Shown here one piece after another: positions 1 to 8,294 of a DNA stretch of 64,000 nt (positions within the stretch are counted from its first letter, which is position 1; each line of letters starts with the position of its first letter). Source of the stretch: JBPYFK01 sp051984675 (GTDB lineage Bacteria; Actinomycetota; Actinomycetes; Mycobacteriales; Pseudonocardiaceae); contig JBPYFK010000184.1 in NCBI GenBank assembly GCA_051984675.1, positions 1 to 64,000 on the forward strand, read 5' to 3'. The translations under genes and the position numbers were made by a program. A model generated the notes under the pieces. It saw nothing but the letters and a program-made list of their open reading frames with translations. It was not told the origin of the DNA and did no database searches.

Positions 1-230
1 ATCGACAACGCCTTACGGATCGCCTCCGACGCCCGATCCGGGCCCATCGTCACCACCGTGACCTCGCCACCGAGCGACTCCTTGACCAACAGCGCCTCCT
101 CCACGGCGCGCTCGTTGATCTCATCCAGCACCGCATCCGCCGACTCACGGTCGAGAGTGTGATCCGAACCCGCCAACTTCCGCTCGGACCACGTATCGGG
201 CACCTGCTTAACCAACACCACGATGTTCAT
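1..230 (-). CDS. etfB: Electron transfer flavoprotein beta subunit, 5' part only
   Basis: The gene begins at the ATG at 230 and runs off the left edge, so only the first 76 residues are visible. They start MNIVVLVKQVPDT, the standard EtfB N-terminus, followed by an LDRESADAVLDEINERAVEEAL stretch and a VTVVTMGPDRASEAIRKAL strand-helix that forms part of the AMP/FAD-side fold. EtfB with EtfA makes the soluble flavoprotein that takes electrons from acyl-CoA dehydrogenases and passes them to the membrane quinone oxidoreductase. A GGAG ribosome site lies about 12 bases upstream. etfA would be expected to follow outside the window. The many acyl-CoA dehydrogenases in this window are natural electron donors. 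The identification is confident despite the truncation. Confidence 0.93.
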   Translation of the reverse strand, partial: MNIVVLVKQVPDTWSERKLAGSDHTLDRESADAVLDEINERAVEEALLVKESLGGEVTVVTMGPDRASEAIRKALS

Positions 231-374
231 GGGCTTGCGTGTCTCCTCTCGACGTCCTCGTCGACAGCTCGCCTCGCGACAGATCAGGTCCGGCGGATCG
301 ATGGCGCGCGTACGCGGGTGACGTGGCCTGCTCGCGCGGAGACTAGCCGGAAGCACCTCACCCGTCAACCAACA

Positions 375-396
375 AGTGAGGAGCTGATAGCTCACT
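375..396. promoter_or_regulatory. Imperfect inverted repeat upstream of etfB
   Basis: GAGCT-GAT-AGCTC forms a perfect core at 381-393, flanked by AGT and ACT at the ends. It lies in the 221-base gap between the starts of etfB and the 3' end of the double TetR gene. It could be an operator or part of a weak terminator for the TetR gene. Otherwise the gap from 231 to 451 shows nothing. Confidence 0.25.
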
Positions 397-451
397 CCAC
401 GGGACGCTGAACCGCTGTTTCCTCAGCTTACCCGCTACAAGTGAACGGCGG

Positions 452-1651
452 TTAGCTCGGCGATGATCCCGGCGTGGCCGTGACGAGCATCAGCGCCTTC
501 CCGATGCGCACGATGGCCTGGGCATCGCGGACCGTGCCGGTGCGGGACATGTCGTTCGCGCCGGTCAACGCGGCCTGGACCAGCACCCTCGCAACCGGAT
601 GCTCCAATTCTGGACGCAGCTCGCACAGCAGCGCGACCCATTCCGCCACGTACTCGCTCTGGGTCTGGCGGGCCCGGTGCCGCTCCCAGTCCGGCAGGTG
701 GGCGACCTCGCCCACGAGCAGGTCAATGAACCCCCGGTATTCCAGGGCGAACGTGACGTAGGAGCGCAGCAACTCGTCCAATGCACCCTCCGCGCTGCTG
801 GTCCGCGCGAGCGTTCGCTCCAGCTCGACCTCCAGCCACGACGACCCGCGCGTGATCACGGTGTCGAGCAGTTCATGCTTGCTGCCGAAGTGCTTGTAGA
901 CACTCGGACCGGCGATGCCCACAGCCGCGCCGATGTCCTCCGTGGTCACTTCCGCGTAGCCGCGCTCGGCGAACAGCCGCGTCGCTTCGGACAGCAGCAA
1001 CCCTCGACGCGACGCCCTGCGTTGCAGCAGCGGCGGCTGGGGTTCCGCGCCGTCGTGGTGGAAGGCCAGCGGTGGCTGCTCGGCGATCGCGACGACCATG
1101 TTGCGCAGCAACTCCTCGAACTGGCCCCGGGGGAGTTCGACCTGGTGGTAGGAGGGGCTGGTCAACGCACTGAACAGGCACCAGGCTCGGAACCTGGCGT
1201 CCTCATCGGTGAGTTCCGGGCGGTACGCGCGGGCCAGCCCAGCAAGCTGGGTAGCGACCGCCCGCAGCCGTTTCCGCAGCTCGGCGCGCTCGGCGTCGGG
1301 CAGGTACCGGGATTCGCGCTGCCACAGCACGCCGAGCTGGCGGGTGTCCAACGCGACCGCCGCCAGCTTGCGCACGACCGGGTCGAGATCGCCGGGCTCT
1401 ACGTCGACGAGGGTTTCCACGAACGGTTCCAACTGGTCGAGCACCACGCGGGTCAGCAGCTGCTGCTTTCCCGAGAAGTGGCGATACAGCGCTGACGGGC
1501 CGATTCCGACGGCTTCCGCGATGTCACTCATACCGACCCGGCTGTACCCGTGCCGGTAGAACAGGTCGCAGGCGGCGGCGGTGATCAGAACGCGCCGGTT
1601 GCGCGGCCGGGTGGGGCGGGTCGCGTTCGGCTTCCGCTCACCTGTCGGCAC
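452..1651 (-). CDS. Tandem TetR-family regulator (two TetR units in one chain)
   Basis: A 399-residue protein, twice the usual TetR length, because it contains two complete TetR-like units. The first helix-turn-helix spans about residues 20-66 (core MSDIAEAVGIGPSALYRHF). The second spans about 212-262 (core TTEDIGAAVGIAGPSVYKHF). Each is followed by an alpha-helical ligand-type domain. The two HTH regions resemble one another but are not identical, so this looks like an old duplication and fusion. The start is a GTG at 1651 with GGAAGGGA just upstream. It is divergent from the alpha-hydroxyacid oxidase gene, and a perfect 8-bp-arm palindrome (1723-1744) sits between them. It probably regulates that gene and itself, but the palindrome also matches sites near the KstR2-like TetR at 46.5 kb, so the true binder is open. 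The ligand is unknown. Confidence 0.85.
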   Translation of the reverse strand: MPTGERKPNATRPTRPRNRRVLITAAACDLFYRHGYSRVGMSDIAEAVGIGPSALYRHFSGKQQLLTRVVLDQLEPFVETLVDVEPGDLDPVVRKLAAVALDTRQLGVLWQRESRYLPDAERAELRKRLRAVATQLAGLARAYRPELTDEDARFRAWCLFSALTSPSYHQVELPRGQFEELLRNMVVAIAEQPPLAFHHDGAEPQPPLLQRRASRRGLLLSEATRLFAERGYAEVTTEDIGAAVGIAGPSVYKHFGSKHELLDTVITRGSSWLEVELERTLARTSSAEGALDELLRSYVTFALEYRGFIDLLVGEVAHLPDWERHRARQTQSEYVAEWVALLCELRPELEHPVARVLVQAALTGANDMSRTGTVRDAQAIVRIGKALMLVTATPGSSPS

Positions 1652-1722
1652 GTGCCATCCCTTCCCTCGAACTACCAGCCCTCTCCATCACCGCACGCTA
1701 CTAGCGGAACCGAGCCGGAAAC

Positions 1723-1744
1723 GCGTACCGTCCAGTCGGTACGC
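1723..1744. promoter_or_regulatory. TetR-type operator, GCGTACCG-N6-CGGTACGC
   Basis: Perfect 8-bp inverted arms are separated by TCCAGT. It lies between two divergent starts (1651 and 1762). Its core ACCG-TCCAGT-CGGT differs by only one or two bases from the palindromes at 37089, 46319 and 50363, which suggests a common or paralogous TetR repressor. Confidence 0.7.
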
Positions 1745-1761
1745 ATGTCAGGGGAGTTCGG

Positions 1762-2928
1762 ATGAGCGACGAGGCGCCGTTCAGCGCTTACCAGAGCGAG
1801 ATCTACCTGCACGGGCTGGCCGATACCGTGCCGGAGTTCACCACCGACGGCACGGCCCTGGAGGATCACGCTCGGCAGCAGCTCGGCACCGGACCCTACT
1901 GGTACGTCGCAGGGGGCGCCGGATCGGGCGCCACCATGCGGGCCAACCGCGAGGCTTTCGACCGGCGCCGGATCGTGCCCCGGATGCTCACCGGCGCCAC
2001 GCGCCGCGACCTGTCGACGACCGTGTTGGGCACCGAGATGCCCGCCCCCGTGCTGCTGGCACCGGTCGGCGTCCAGTCGATCGTGCACCCCGAAGGCGAG
2101 CTGGCGACCGCGCGGGCAGCGGCGGATCTGCGGCTGCCCATGATCCTGTCGACGGCGTCCGCGCACACCCTGGAGGACGTGGCCGAGGCCAGTGGCTCCG
2201 GCCCACGCTGGTTCCAGCTGTACTGGCCGAACGACGACGACGTGACGATCAGCATCCTCGACCGGGCGAAACGTGCCGGATACACCGCGCTGGTCGTCAC
2301 GTTGGACACCTGGACGCTCGCCTGGCGACCGCACGACCTCGACCAGGCGTACCTGCCGTTCCTTCGGGGAGTGGGCACCGCGATCCCGTTCTCGGACCCG
2401 GCTTTCCTGGCCGGGCTGGAGAAGACGCCGGAGGAGGACCTCACCCCGGCGGTGCTTCGCTGGGTGTCCACGTTCACCGGCACGGACAAGCGTTGGGACC
2501 AACTGCCGTTCCTGCGCCAGCACTGGGACGGCCCGATCGTGCTCAAGGGCATCCAGCACGTCGACGACGCCCGCCGTGCCGCCGATGCCGGGATGGACGG
2601 CATCGTGGTCTCCAACCACGGCGGCCGGCAGGTGGACGGCGCGGTCGCTTCCCTGGACACGCTCCCGGAGATCGCGAGCGCCGTCGGGGACCGGCTGGAG
2701 GTGCTGTTCGACTCCGGCGTCCGCACCGGCGCTGACATCGTCAAGGCGCTGGCGCTCGGTGCCAGGGCGGTGCTGGTTGGCAGGCCGTACGTGTACGGCC
2801 TGGCGCTGAACGGGCAAGACGGCGTGCGGCACGTGCTGCGGGGTCTGCTCGCCGAGCTGGACCTCTCGCTGGCCCTGTCCGGACACCGCCGGCCCGATGA
2901 GCTCGGCCCGGACACACTCGCGGGCTAG
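1762..2928 (+). CDS. FMN-dependent alpha-hydroxy-acid oxidase (lactate 2-monooxygenase-like)
   Basis: A cytoplasmic TIM-barrel flavoenzyme of 388 residues in the glycolate oxidase/lactate monooxygenase/mandelate dehydrogenase family, which oxidises an L-2-hydroxy acid to the 2-oxo acid. The FMN and catalytic signature SNHGGRQVDGA is present with the catalytic base His at residue 286 and substrate-binding Arg at 289. Upstream are VLLAPVGVQSIVHPEGE and the WFQLYWPNDD strand typical of the lactate 2-monooxygenase branch, and GARAVLVGRPYVYG binds the FMN phosphate. The ATG at 1762 has GGGGAG upstream. Substrate cannot be told from sequence: lactate or a longer 2-hydroxyacid are both possible. Its operator resembles those of the CoA-thioester cluster at 37-50 kb, so a catabolic role linked to hydroxy acids is a reasonable inference. 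Confidence 0.88.
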   Translation: MSDEAPFSAYQSEIYLHGLADTVPEFTTDGTALEDHARQQLGTGPYWYVAGGAGSGATMRANREAFDRRRIVPRMLTGATRRDLSTTVLGTEMPAPVLLAPVGVQSIVHPEGELATARAAADLRLPMILSTASAHTLEDVAEASGSGPRWFQLYWPNDDDVTISILDRAKRAGYTALVVTLDTWTLAWRPHDLDQAYLPFLRGVGTAIPFSDPAFLAGLEKTPEEDLTPAVLRWVSTFTGTDKRWDQLPFLRQHWDGPIVLKGIQHVDDARRAADAGMDGIVVSNHGGRQVDGAVASLDTLPEIASAVGDRLEVLFDSGVRTGADIVKALALGARAVLVGRPYVYGLALNGQDGVRHVLRGLLAELDLSLALSGHRRPDELGPDTLAG

Positions 2929-2933
2929 CCCCG

Positions 2934-2956
2934 ACTATGGCACCGCGTGCCATAGT
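2934..2956. promoter_or_regulatory. Perfect palindrome ACTATGGCAC-CGC-GTGCCATAGT, likely second TetR operator
   Basis: Ten-base perfect arms with a 3-base centre lie in the 30-base gap between the convergent oxidase and TetR genes. As RNA it could form a hairpin and act as a terminator. The inner ATGGCAC-N3-GTGCCAT is the same architecture as the palindrome at 3726-3742 in the promoter of the same TetR gene, so a DNA-binding role is at least as likely. Confidence 0.6.
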
Positions 2957-2958
2957 GA

Positions 2959-3696
2959 TCATCCGAGCTGCTTCGCCGCGTCTTCGAACCGCTCCAAGAC
3001 GGAGTGCAGTGGCGCACCGGTACGGACCAGCGCGACCACGACCGCGTCCTGGTCGTCCGGTCTTTCCGTCTCGAACGACGCGGTCAGGGTGTCCTCGACG
3101 AAACGCAGCGCCTCCCGCGCGGCGGCCTGCACATCGTCCCGCGCACCGTTCTTCAGCCACTCGCGCAGCACCTGGTTGTGGGCGGCCACCACGGCCGACG
3201 CCGCGACCGCGGCCTTGAGCGTCCCGTGTTCCGCCGCGCCGAAGTGGCGGCGCAGGTAGCGGGCGAAGCTTCGCTGGTACCGGTCGATGCTGGCGATCTC
3301 CTTGTCCCGCAGCGACGGCACGGTCCTGGTGAGCTGGAAGCGCTTGCGGGACAGCTCTGGATCTTCGGCGTAGGTGCTCATGACCAGTTCCGCGGCGTGG
3401 CAGATCACCCGCAGCGGCGGCGTCGCGGGTGCGGCCTCGTCGAAGAACTTCTCGACCATGGCCAGCGTCTCACCGTGGTCCGGGAAGATCGCGTCCTCTT
3501 TCGAGCGGAAGTAGCGGAAGAACGTCCGCCGCCCGACGCCCGCCGACTCCGCGATCTCGTCCACCGTGGTCGCTTCGTATCCCCGCGAGACGAACAGGTC
3601 GACAGCCGTGGCCGACAGGGTTCGGCGGGTACGGCGGCGAGCCGTGGCCGTGCGCCCGGCACGCGCCTTTCCAGGGGTCTGCCCGGCGTCCGACAT
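2959..3696 (-). CDS. TetR-family regulator beside FadE25-type acyl-CoA dehydrogenase
   Basis: A TetR repressor of about 245 residues from the ATG at 3696; an in-frame start at 3717 is also open but sits closer to the operator. The HTH lies near residues 24-70 (core TTVDEIAESAGVGRRTFFRYF), preceded by a basic RTATARRRTRRTL segment. The C-terminal ligand domain is helical and not diagnostic. It is divergent from the acyl-CoA dehydrogenase gene, and the shared promoter holds the palindrome ATGGCAC-N3-GTGCCGT. The same motif recurs just past its stop codon. It most likely represses itself and the dehydrogenase, with an acyl-CoA or fatty acid as plausible inducer. The function is inferred from context. 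Confidence 0.85.
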   Translation of the reverse strand: MSDAGQTPGKARAGRTATARRRTRRTLSATAVDLFVSRGYEATTVDEIAESAGVGRRTFFRYFRSKEDAIFPDHGETLAMVEKFFDEAAPATPPLRVICHAAELVMSTYAEDPELSRKRFQLTRTVPSLRDKEIASIDRYQRSFARYLRRHFGAAEHGTLKAAVAASAVVAAHNQVLREWLKNGARDDVQAAAREALRFVEDTLTASFETERPDDQDAVVVALVRTGAPLHSVLERFEDAAKQLG

Positions 3697-3725
3697 GAGT
3701 CGAACGTAGCAGAACACGTTGCGCT

Positions 3726-3742
3726 ATGGCACTCAGTGCCGT
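3726..3742. promoter_or_regulatory. TetR operator ATGGCAC-TCA-GTGCCGT in divergent promoter
   Basis: Seven-base arms (one G:T-type mismatch) with a 3-base centre, 30 bases upstream of the TetR start and 70 upstream of the dehydrogenase start. It matches the motif at 2934-2956, so the local TetR probably binds both. Confidence 0.65.
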
Positions 3743-3811
3743 TAGCGTTGCTGGCTAGTGCACCGACCAGCGGTCGGTTGCCGAGTCGATCGCGTGCGAG
3801 AGGGAACGAGC

Positions 3812-4966
3812 GTGGACCCGAACTTCGAGACGTATCAGCTGGCTGAGGAGCACCTGGCCCTGCGGGAGGCGGTGCGGTCCCTGGCGGAGAAGGAGATCGC
3901 TCCGCACGCGGCCGAGGTGGACGAGCAGGAACGCTACCCCCGCGAGGCGCACGACGCGCTGGTGCGGTCCGGGTTCAATGCCGTGCACGTACCCGAGGCA
4001 TACGGCGGCCAAGGGGCCGACTCGGTCGCGACCTGCATCGTGATCGAGGAGGTGGCGCGGGTGTGCGCCTCGTCCTCGCTGATCCCGGCGGTGAACAAGC
4101 TGGGCACGATGCCGATCCTGCTGTCGGCCTCGGAAGCGCTGAAGAAGCAGGTGATGCCCTCGATCGCGGACGGCCAGGCGACCGCCTCCTACGCCCTGTC
4201 CGAGCGGGAGGCGGGCTCCGACGCGGCGGCGATGAAGACCCGCGCGCACCGCTCCGGCGACGACTGGGTGCTCAACGGCAGCAAGTGCTGGATCACCAAC
4301 GGCAGCGAGTCCACGTGGTTCACGGTCATGGCGGTGACCGACCCGGGCAAGGGCGCCAACGGGATCAGCGCGTTCGTCGTGCACCGTGACGACCCTGGAT
4401 TCACCGTGGGGCCGAAGGAGAAGAAGCTCGGGATCAAGGGGTCCCCGACCGTCGAGCTGTACTTCGAGGACTGCACGATCCCCGGCGACCGGATCATCGG
4501 TGAGCCCGGAACAGGCTTCAAGACCGCCCTCGCGACGCTGGACCACACCCGCCCGACGATCGGCGCGCAGGCGGTGGGCATCGCCCAGGGCGCGCTGGAC
4601 GCGTCGATCGACTACGTCAAGGAGCGCAAGCAGTTCGGCAAGCGCATCGGTGACTTCCAGGGCGTGCAGTTCATGCTCGCCGACATGGCGATGAAGGTCG
4701 AGGCCGCCCGGCACATGGTGTACGTGTCGTCGGCCCGCGCCGAGCGCGGCGAGCCCAATCTCGGCTTCATCTCGGCGGCGGCCAAGTGTTTCGCCTCCGA
4801 CGTGGCGATGGAGGTCACGACCGACGCGGTGCAGCTGTTCGGCGGCGCCGGCTACACCCGTGACTTCCCCGTCGAGCGCATGATGCGTGATGCGAAGATC
4901 ACGCAGATCTATGAGGGCACCAACCAGGTCCAGCGCATGGTGATGGCTCGAACCCTGCTGAAGTAA
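3812..4966 (+). CDS. Acyl-CoA dehydrogenase, FadE25-like
   Basis: FAD-dependent dehydrogenase of 384 residues that introduces the trans-2 double bond into acyl-CoA and donates electrons to ETF. I choose the GTG at 3812 with GAGAGGGA upstream, giving VDPNFETYQLAEEHLALREA, which matches the family N-terminus; an in-frame ATG at 3758 would overlap the operator region. The catalytic base Glu lies in IYEGTNQVQR at about residue 368. The signatures YALSEREAGSDAA and the C-terminal QLFGGAGYTRDFPVER are intact. The sequence is very close to what I recall of mycobacterial FadE25, a short-chain or branched-chain acyl-CoA dehydrogenase. It stands alone and ends at a strong hairpin terminator. It is probably repressed by the divergent TetR. 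Confidence 0.93.
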   Translation: MDPNFETYQLAEEHLALREAVRSLAEKEIAPHAAEVDEQERYPREAHDALVRSGFNAVHVPEAYGGQGADSVATCIVIEEVARVCASSSLIPAVNKLGTMPILLSASEALKKQVMPSIADGQATASYALSEREAGSDAAAMKTRAHRSGDDWVLNGSKCWITNGSESTWFTVMAVTDPGKGANGISAFVVHRDDPGFTVGPKEKKLGIKGSPTVELYFEDCTIPGDRIIGEPGTGFKTALATLDHTRPTIGAQAVGIAQGALDASIDYVKERKQFGKRIGDFQGVQFMLADMAMKVEAARHMVYVSSARAERGEPNLGFISAAAKCFASDVAMEVTTDAVQLFGGAGYTRDFPVERMMRDAKITQIYEGTNQVQRMVMARTLLK

Positions 4967-4990
4967 CGAGTCCACACGTCAGGACTCCTG

Positions 4991-5020
4991 GTCCGGCGGC
5001 GGAACATTCCGCCGCCGGAC
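4991..5020. terminator. Bidirectional hairpin terminator
   Basis: A perfect 14-bp stem (GTCCGGCGGCGGAA and its complement) with only CA in the centre lies between the convergent acyl-CoA dehydrogenase and aldehyde dehydrogenase genes. The symmetry lets it serve both strands. Confidence 0.85.
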
Positions 5021-5038
5021 CGGAACGATCACGCCGGA

Positions 5039-6532
5039 TCATTTGGTGCCGTAGCGCAGGGCGGCGAGCTTGGCGATGAGCGCGTCGACGCTTGCGGGAC
5101 GGGCGAAGCTCGTCAGCGTGATCGGTGACCGGAACCGTTGCCGTGCCACGGCTTTCGCGCGGGTGAACTCCCGCAGACCCTCCGGGCCGTGGATGCGGCC
5201 GAACCCGGAGTCCCCCACTCCGCCGAACGGCAGGGCGGGGATCGCGGCGAAGCTCAGGATCGAGTTGACCGAGGCCATGCCGGTGTTCAGCCGGCGGGCC
5301 AGCTCCCTACCGCGCTTGCGGGAGAAGACCGCCGCGCCGAGACCGTACCGCGACGCGTTGGCCAGCCGCAGGGCTTCGTCCATGTCTTTGACCTTGGCGA
5401 CGGTCAGCGTCGGACCGAACGTCTCGTCGGTGTGCGCGGGCGCGTCCTCCGGCACGTCCACCAGGACGGTGGGCTGCACGAGCCGCTCCCCGACCGCGCT
5501 CTCGCCGCCGACGAGAGCGCGAGCACCGCGGGCGAGCGCATCGGTGACATGCCCGCGGATAACGTGGATCTGGCCGGGCATGGTGATCGGTCCGAGCTGC
5601 GCCGCATCGTCCGAGCCGGCTCGCAGCGCCCGCACGTGACTGACCACTTTGGACACGAAGCTGTCATACACCCGCTCGTGGACGTAGACTCGTTCCACGC
5701 CCGTGCAGGTCTGTCCCGCGTTGGACATTCCGCCCCAGACTGCCGCGTCGGCGGCGGCGTTCAGGTCCGCGTCGCTGTCCACGAGCAGCGCGTCCTTGCC
5801 CCCCGCTTCGATCAGCACGGGGGTGAGGGTCTCCGCGCAGGTGGCCATGACTTTCTTGGCGGTGCCGACCGAGCCGGTGAACGCGATCTTGTCGACCTCC
5901 GCGCGGCAGAGCGCCGATCCGGTTTCGCCGTAGCCTGGAACCATCTGCAACACGGACTGTTCCGGCACGACCTGGGCGAAGGCGTCGACGAGCCACTGGC
6001 CGACACCGGTGGTGTGTTCGCTGGGTTTGAAAACGACGGTGTTGCCGGCGGCGAGTGCGTAGGCAACGGAGCCGACGGGAGTGAACACCGGGTAGTTCCA
6101 CGGCCCGATCACTCCGACGACGCCGAGCGGCTGGTATTCCACGGTGGCCGCGTGGTTGGCCATCAGCAGCCCTGGACTGCGGCGCTGCGGGCGCAGTACC
6201 TGGCGGGCGTTCCTGGCCGCCCAGCGGATGTGGTCCATCGCCAGCAGCACTTCCAGCATCGCGTCGGCGTGCGGTTTTCCGGTCTCGTCATGGACGATTC
6301 CGGCCAGCTGGTGGATGCGCCGTGCTAGCACGCCAGCCCACCGCAGCAGGCGCTGCCGCCGTTCGGCGAAGGTCAACTCCGACCACCAGGCGGCCGCGCC
6401 CCGCGCGCGGGCGACGGCGGCGCTGACCTCGGCCTCGCCCGCGATCGGGTATGAGGCCAGGTCATCTCCGGTCGCGGGATCAACGGAGTCTACTGTGGAC
6501 GAGCTAGGGGCGCTGTCGGCGCGTGCGGTCAT
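5039..6532 (-). CDS. Aldehyde dehydrogenase family protein
   Basis: NAD(P)-dependent aldehyde dehydrogenase of 497 residues. The start is the ATG at 6532, which overlaps the stop of the GMC gene as ATGA, so the two are translationally coupled; the same frame stays open far upstream but that part is antisense noise. The catalytic Cys is in GQTCTGVERVYV (about residue 276) and the Glu in LIEAGGKDALL. The cofactor strands VVGVIGPWNYPVF and VVFKPSEHT are present. The C-terminus MASVNSILSFAAIPALPFGGVGDSGFGR is nearer the succinate semialdehyde/benzaldehyde-type class 3 group than betaine aldehyde dehydrogenase. Coupled to an FAD alcohol oxidoreductase, it would take a primary alcohol through aldehyde to acid. 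The substrate is not known. Confidence 0.92.
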   Translation of the reverse strand: MTARADSAPSSSTVDSVDPATGDDLASYPIAGEAEVSAAVARARGAAAWWSELTFAERRQRLLRWAGVLARRIHQLAGIVHDETGKPHADAMLEVLLAMDHIRWAARNARQVLRPQRRSPGLLMANHAATVEYQPLGVVGVIGPWNYPVFTPVGSVAYALAAGNTVVFKPSEHTTGVGQWLVDAFAQVVPEQSVLQMVPGYGETGSALCRAEVDKIAFTGSVGTAKKVMATCAETLTPVLIEAGGKDALLVDSDADLNAAADAAVWGGMSNAGQTCTGVERVYVHERVYDSFVSKVVSHVRALRAGSDDAAQLGPITMPGQIHVIRGHVTDALARGARALVGGESAVGERLVQPTVLVDVPEDAPAHTDETFGPTLTVAKVKDMDEALRLANASRYGLGAAVFSRKRGRELARRLNTGMASVNSILSFAAIPALPFGGVGDSGFGRIHGPEGLREFTRAKAVARQRFRSPITLTSFARPASVDALIAKLAALRYGTK

Positions 6533-8199
6533 CGAGTGACCTCCGTTTCCCGGGCTTCCGGTGCGGCGGTGGGAACACTGCGGACGAGGTCGGCTGCCCT
6601 TTCCGCGATCATGATGGTGGGCGCGTTGGTGTTTCCTCTCGGCACGGTCGGCATGACCGAGGCGTCGACGACTCGCAGCCCGTCGATGCCGCGCACCCGC
6701 AGCGAAGGGTCGACCACGGCGCTGTCCGCTGTCCCCATCGCGCAGGTCCCGACGGGGTGATACAGCGTCTGGGTCCACGTGCGGACGTGCGCTATGAGAT
6801 CGTCGTCGCTGATCCCGTCCATCTGCGTGGGGTAGACCGGACTCCCGAGGTAATGGGCCAGGGGTGCTTCCCGCGCGATCTCGATCAGCGTCCGGCAGCC
6901 GGCGAGCAGCGCGTCGAGATCGCGCCGTTCGGCCAGGTAACGCGGGTCGATCTCGGGCCGCCACAGCGGGTGGGCCGAGCGCAACCGCAGTTGGCCCCGG
7001 CTGGCGACCTCCACGAGGGTGGCACCGGCGGTGAACATGGTGCCGGTCGGTTCGCGCATCCCGTTGTCGAAGAAGCCGGTCGGGGCGACGTGGACCTGCA
7101 TGTCGGGGGCGGCGAGGTCGTCGCGGGTGCGGAAGAAACCGCCACCTTCGCCGAGGTTGGACGTCAGCGGACCGCGCCGGAGCGCCTGCCACTGGACAAG
7201 CCGGCCGGGTGTGGTGAACTCGGCGAGATCGCTGGTGCCACGGGTACCCCAGATGAGCGGCGTGACCGGATGGTCGTGCAGGTTCGCCCCGACCCCCGGG
7301 AGGTCGACGGCGACATCGATGCCCGTTTCCCGCAGGTGCTCGGCGGGTCCGATCCCGGACAGCATCAGCAGTTGCGGCGTGTTGATCGCGCCCGCCGCCA
7401 GAATGACTTCGCTGGCGGCGTGCACTGTGTGCTCGCGCCCCTCGCTCAGATAGGAAACACCAGTGGCACGCCCGCCCGAAAGCATGACGCGGGTCGTGTG
7501 TGCCCCGGTGCGGACGGTGAGGTTGGGCCGGCTCATCGCGGGGCGGAGGTAGGCGTCCATTGTGGACCATCGTTGACCTCGCCGGCACGTCACCTGATAC
7601 AGGCCCGCGCCCAGCTGGTCGGCACCGTTGAAGTCGTTGGTGCGCGGCAGTCCCCAGTCCGCGGCGGCGTCAACCCATGCTCGGGTCAGCTCGTGAGTGT
7701 AGCGCCGATCCTCCACGTGCAGCGGGCCGTCCGTGCCGTGATACGGGCCGCTAAGCCGGGTGTTGTGCTCCGCTCTGCGGAAATACGGGAGCACGTCGGC
7801 ATAGCCCCAGCCCACCGCGCCGTGGTCGTCCCGCCACCCGTCGTAGTCGGCCTGGTTGCCCCGGATGTAGATCATCGCGTTCATCGACGAGCACCCGCCG
7901 AGCGCCTTCATCCGCGGCCAGTAGACCCGCTGTCCGAGCAACTCGGGTTGCTCGGTGGTCTGGTAGTTGTAGTCCCAGCGTGTCTTGAACAGCTTGGGAA
8001 AGGCCGCCGGGATGCGGATCTCGTCCACGTCATCGCTTCCTCCGGCCTCCAGGAGAAGCACCGAAGCGGACGGGTCCGCGGACAGCCGGTTCGCGAGCAC
8101 GCAGCCAGCACTTCCAGCACCGACGATGACGTAGTCAACCGTCTGGGAATCAGGGGATTCGCGACCAGCCACACCTGCCTCCTTTGGCGAGTGCGGCAC
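6529..8199 (-). CDS. GMC-family FAD oxidoreductase (choline dehydrogenase-like)
   Basis: A 556-residue flavoprotein of the glucose-methanol-choline family, which oxidises alcohols. The Rossmann motif GAGSAG is at residues 27-32, followed by VLLLEAGG. The two GMC signatures are recognisable (GGSSxxN-type ALGGCSSMNAMIYIRG and GAINTPQLLMLSGIG). The C-terminal active site holds His 481 in LYHPVGTCAMG and Asn 525 in RGNTNAPTIM. No signal peptide is visible, so it is cytoplasmic or membrane-peripheral. The first gene of a two-gene unit with the aldehyde dehydrogenase, it faces a PucR regulator across a 95-base promoter region with a palindrome. Choline, polyethylene glycol and other primary alcohols are all oxidised by relatives, so the substrate is open. 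Confidence 0.92.
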   Translation of the reverse strand: MPHSPKEAGVAGRESPDSQTVDYVIVGAGSAGCVLANRLSADPSASVLLLEAGGSDDVDEIRIPAAFPKLFKTRWDYNYQTTEQPELLGQRVYWPRMKALGGCSSMNAMIYIRGNQADYDGWRDDHGAVGWGYADVLPYFRRAEHNTRLSGPYHGTDGPLHVEDRRYTHELTRAWVDAAADWGLPRTNDFNGADQLGAGLYQVTCRRGQRWSTMDAYLRPAMSRPNLTVRTGAHTTRVMLSGGRATGVSYLSEGREHTVHAASEVILAAGAINTPQLLMLSGIGPAEHLRETGIDVAVDLPGVGANLHDHPVTPLIWGTRGTSDLAEFTTPGRLVQWQALRRGPLTSNLGEGGGFFRTRDDLAAPDMQVHVAPTGFFDNGMREPTGTMFTAGATLVEVASRGQLRLRSAHPLWRPEIDPRYLAERRDLDALLAGCRTLIEIAREAPLAHYLGSPVYPTQMDGISDDDLIAHVRTWTQTLYHPVGTCAMGTADSAVVDPSLRVRGIDGLRVVDASVMPTVPRGNTNAPTIMIAERAADLVRSVPTAAPEARETEVTR

Positions 8200-8256
8200 A
8201 CCGTAGGGCAGTGAGCCCGGTCACACGAGACGTTCTCGCCCGACGATCAGCCGGTT

Positions 8257-8276
8257 CGTTGTGCGACGGCACAACG
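8257..8276. promoter_or_regulatory. Palindrome CGTTGTGC-GACG-GCACAACG in divergent promoter
   Basis: Perfect 8-bp arms around a 4-base centre lie 19 bases upstream of the PucR start and 58 upstream of the GMC start. It is well placed to be the PucR operator for both transcripts. Confidence 0.6.
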
Positions 8277-8294
8277 CGACACTAGGTTGGCGCA

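Noticed and set aside
6533..7588. The aldehyde dehydrogenase frame stays open upstream for 350 more codons.
   Set aside because: That part overlaps the GMC oxidoreductase gene in another frame, is Arg/Pro-rich without any domain, and the ATGA overlap at 6529-6532 gives a natural start.
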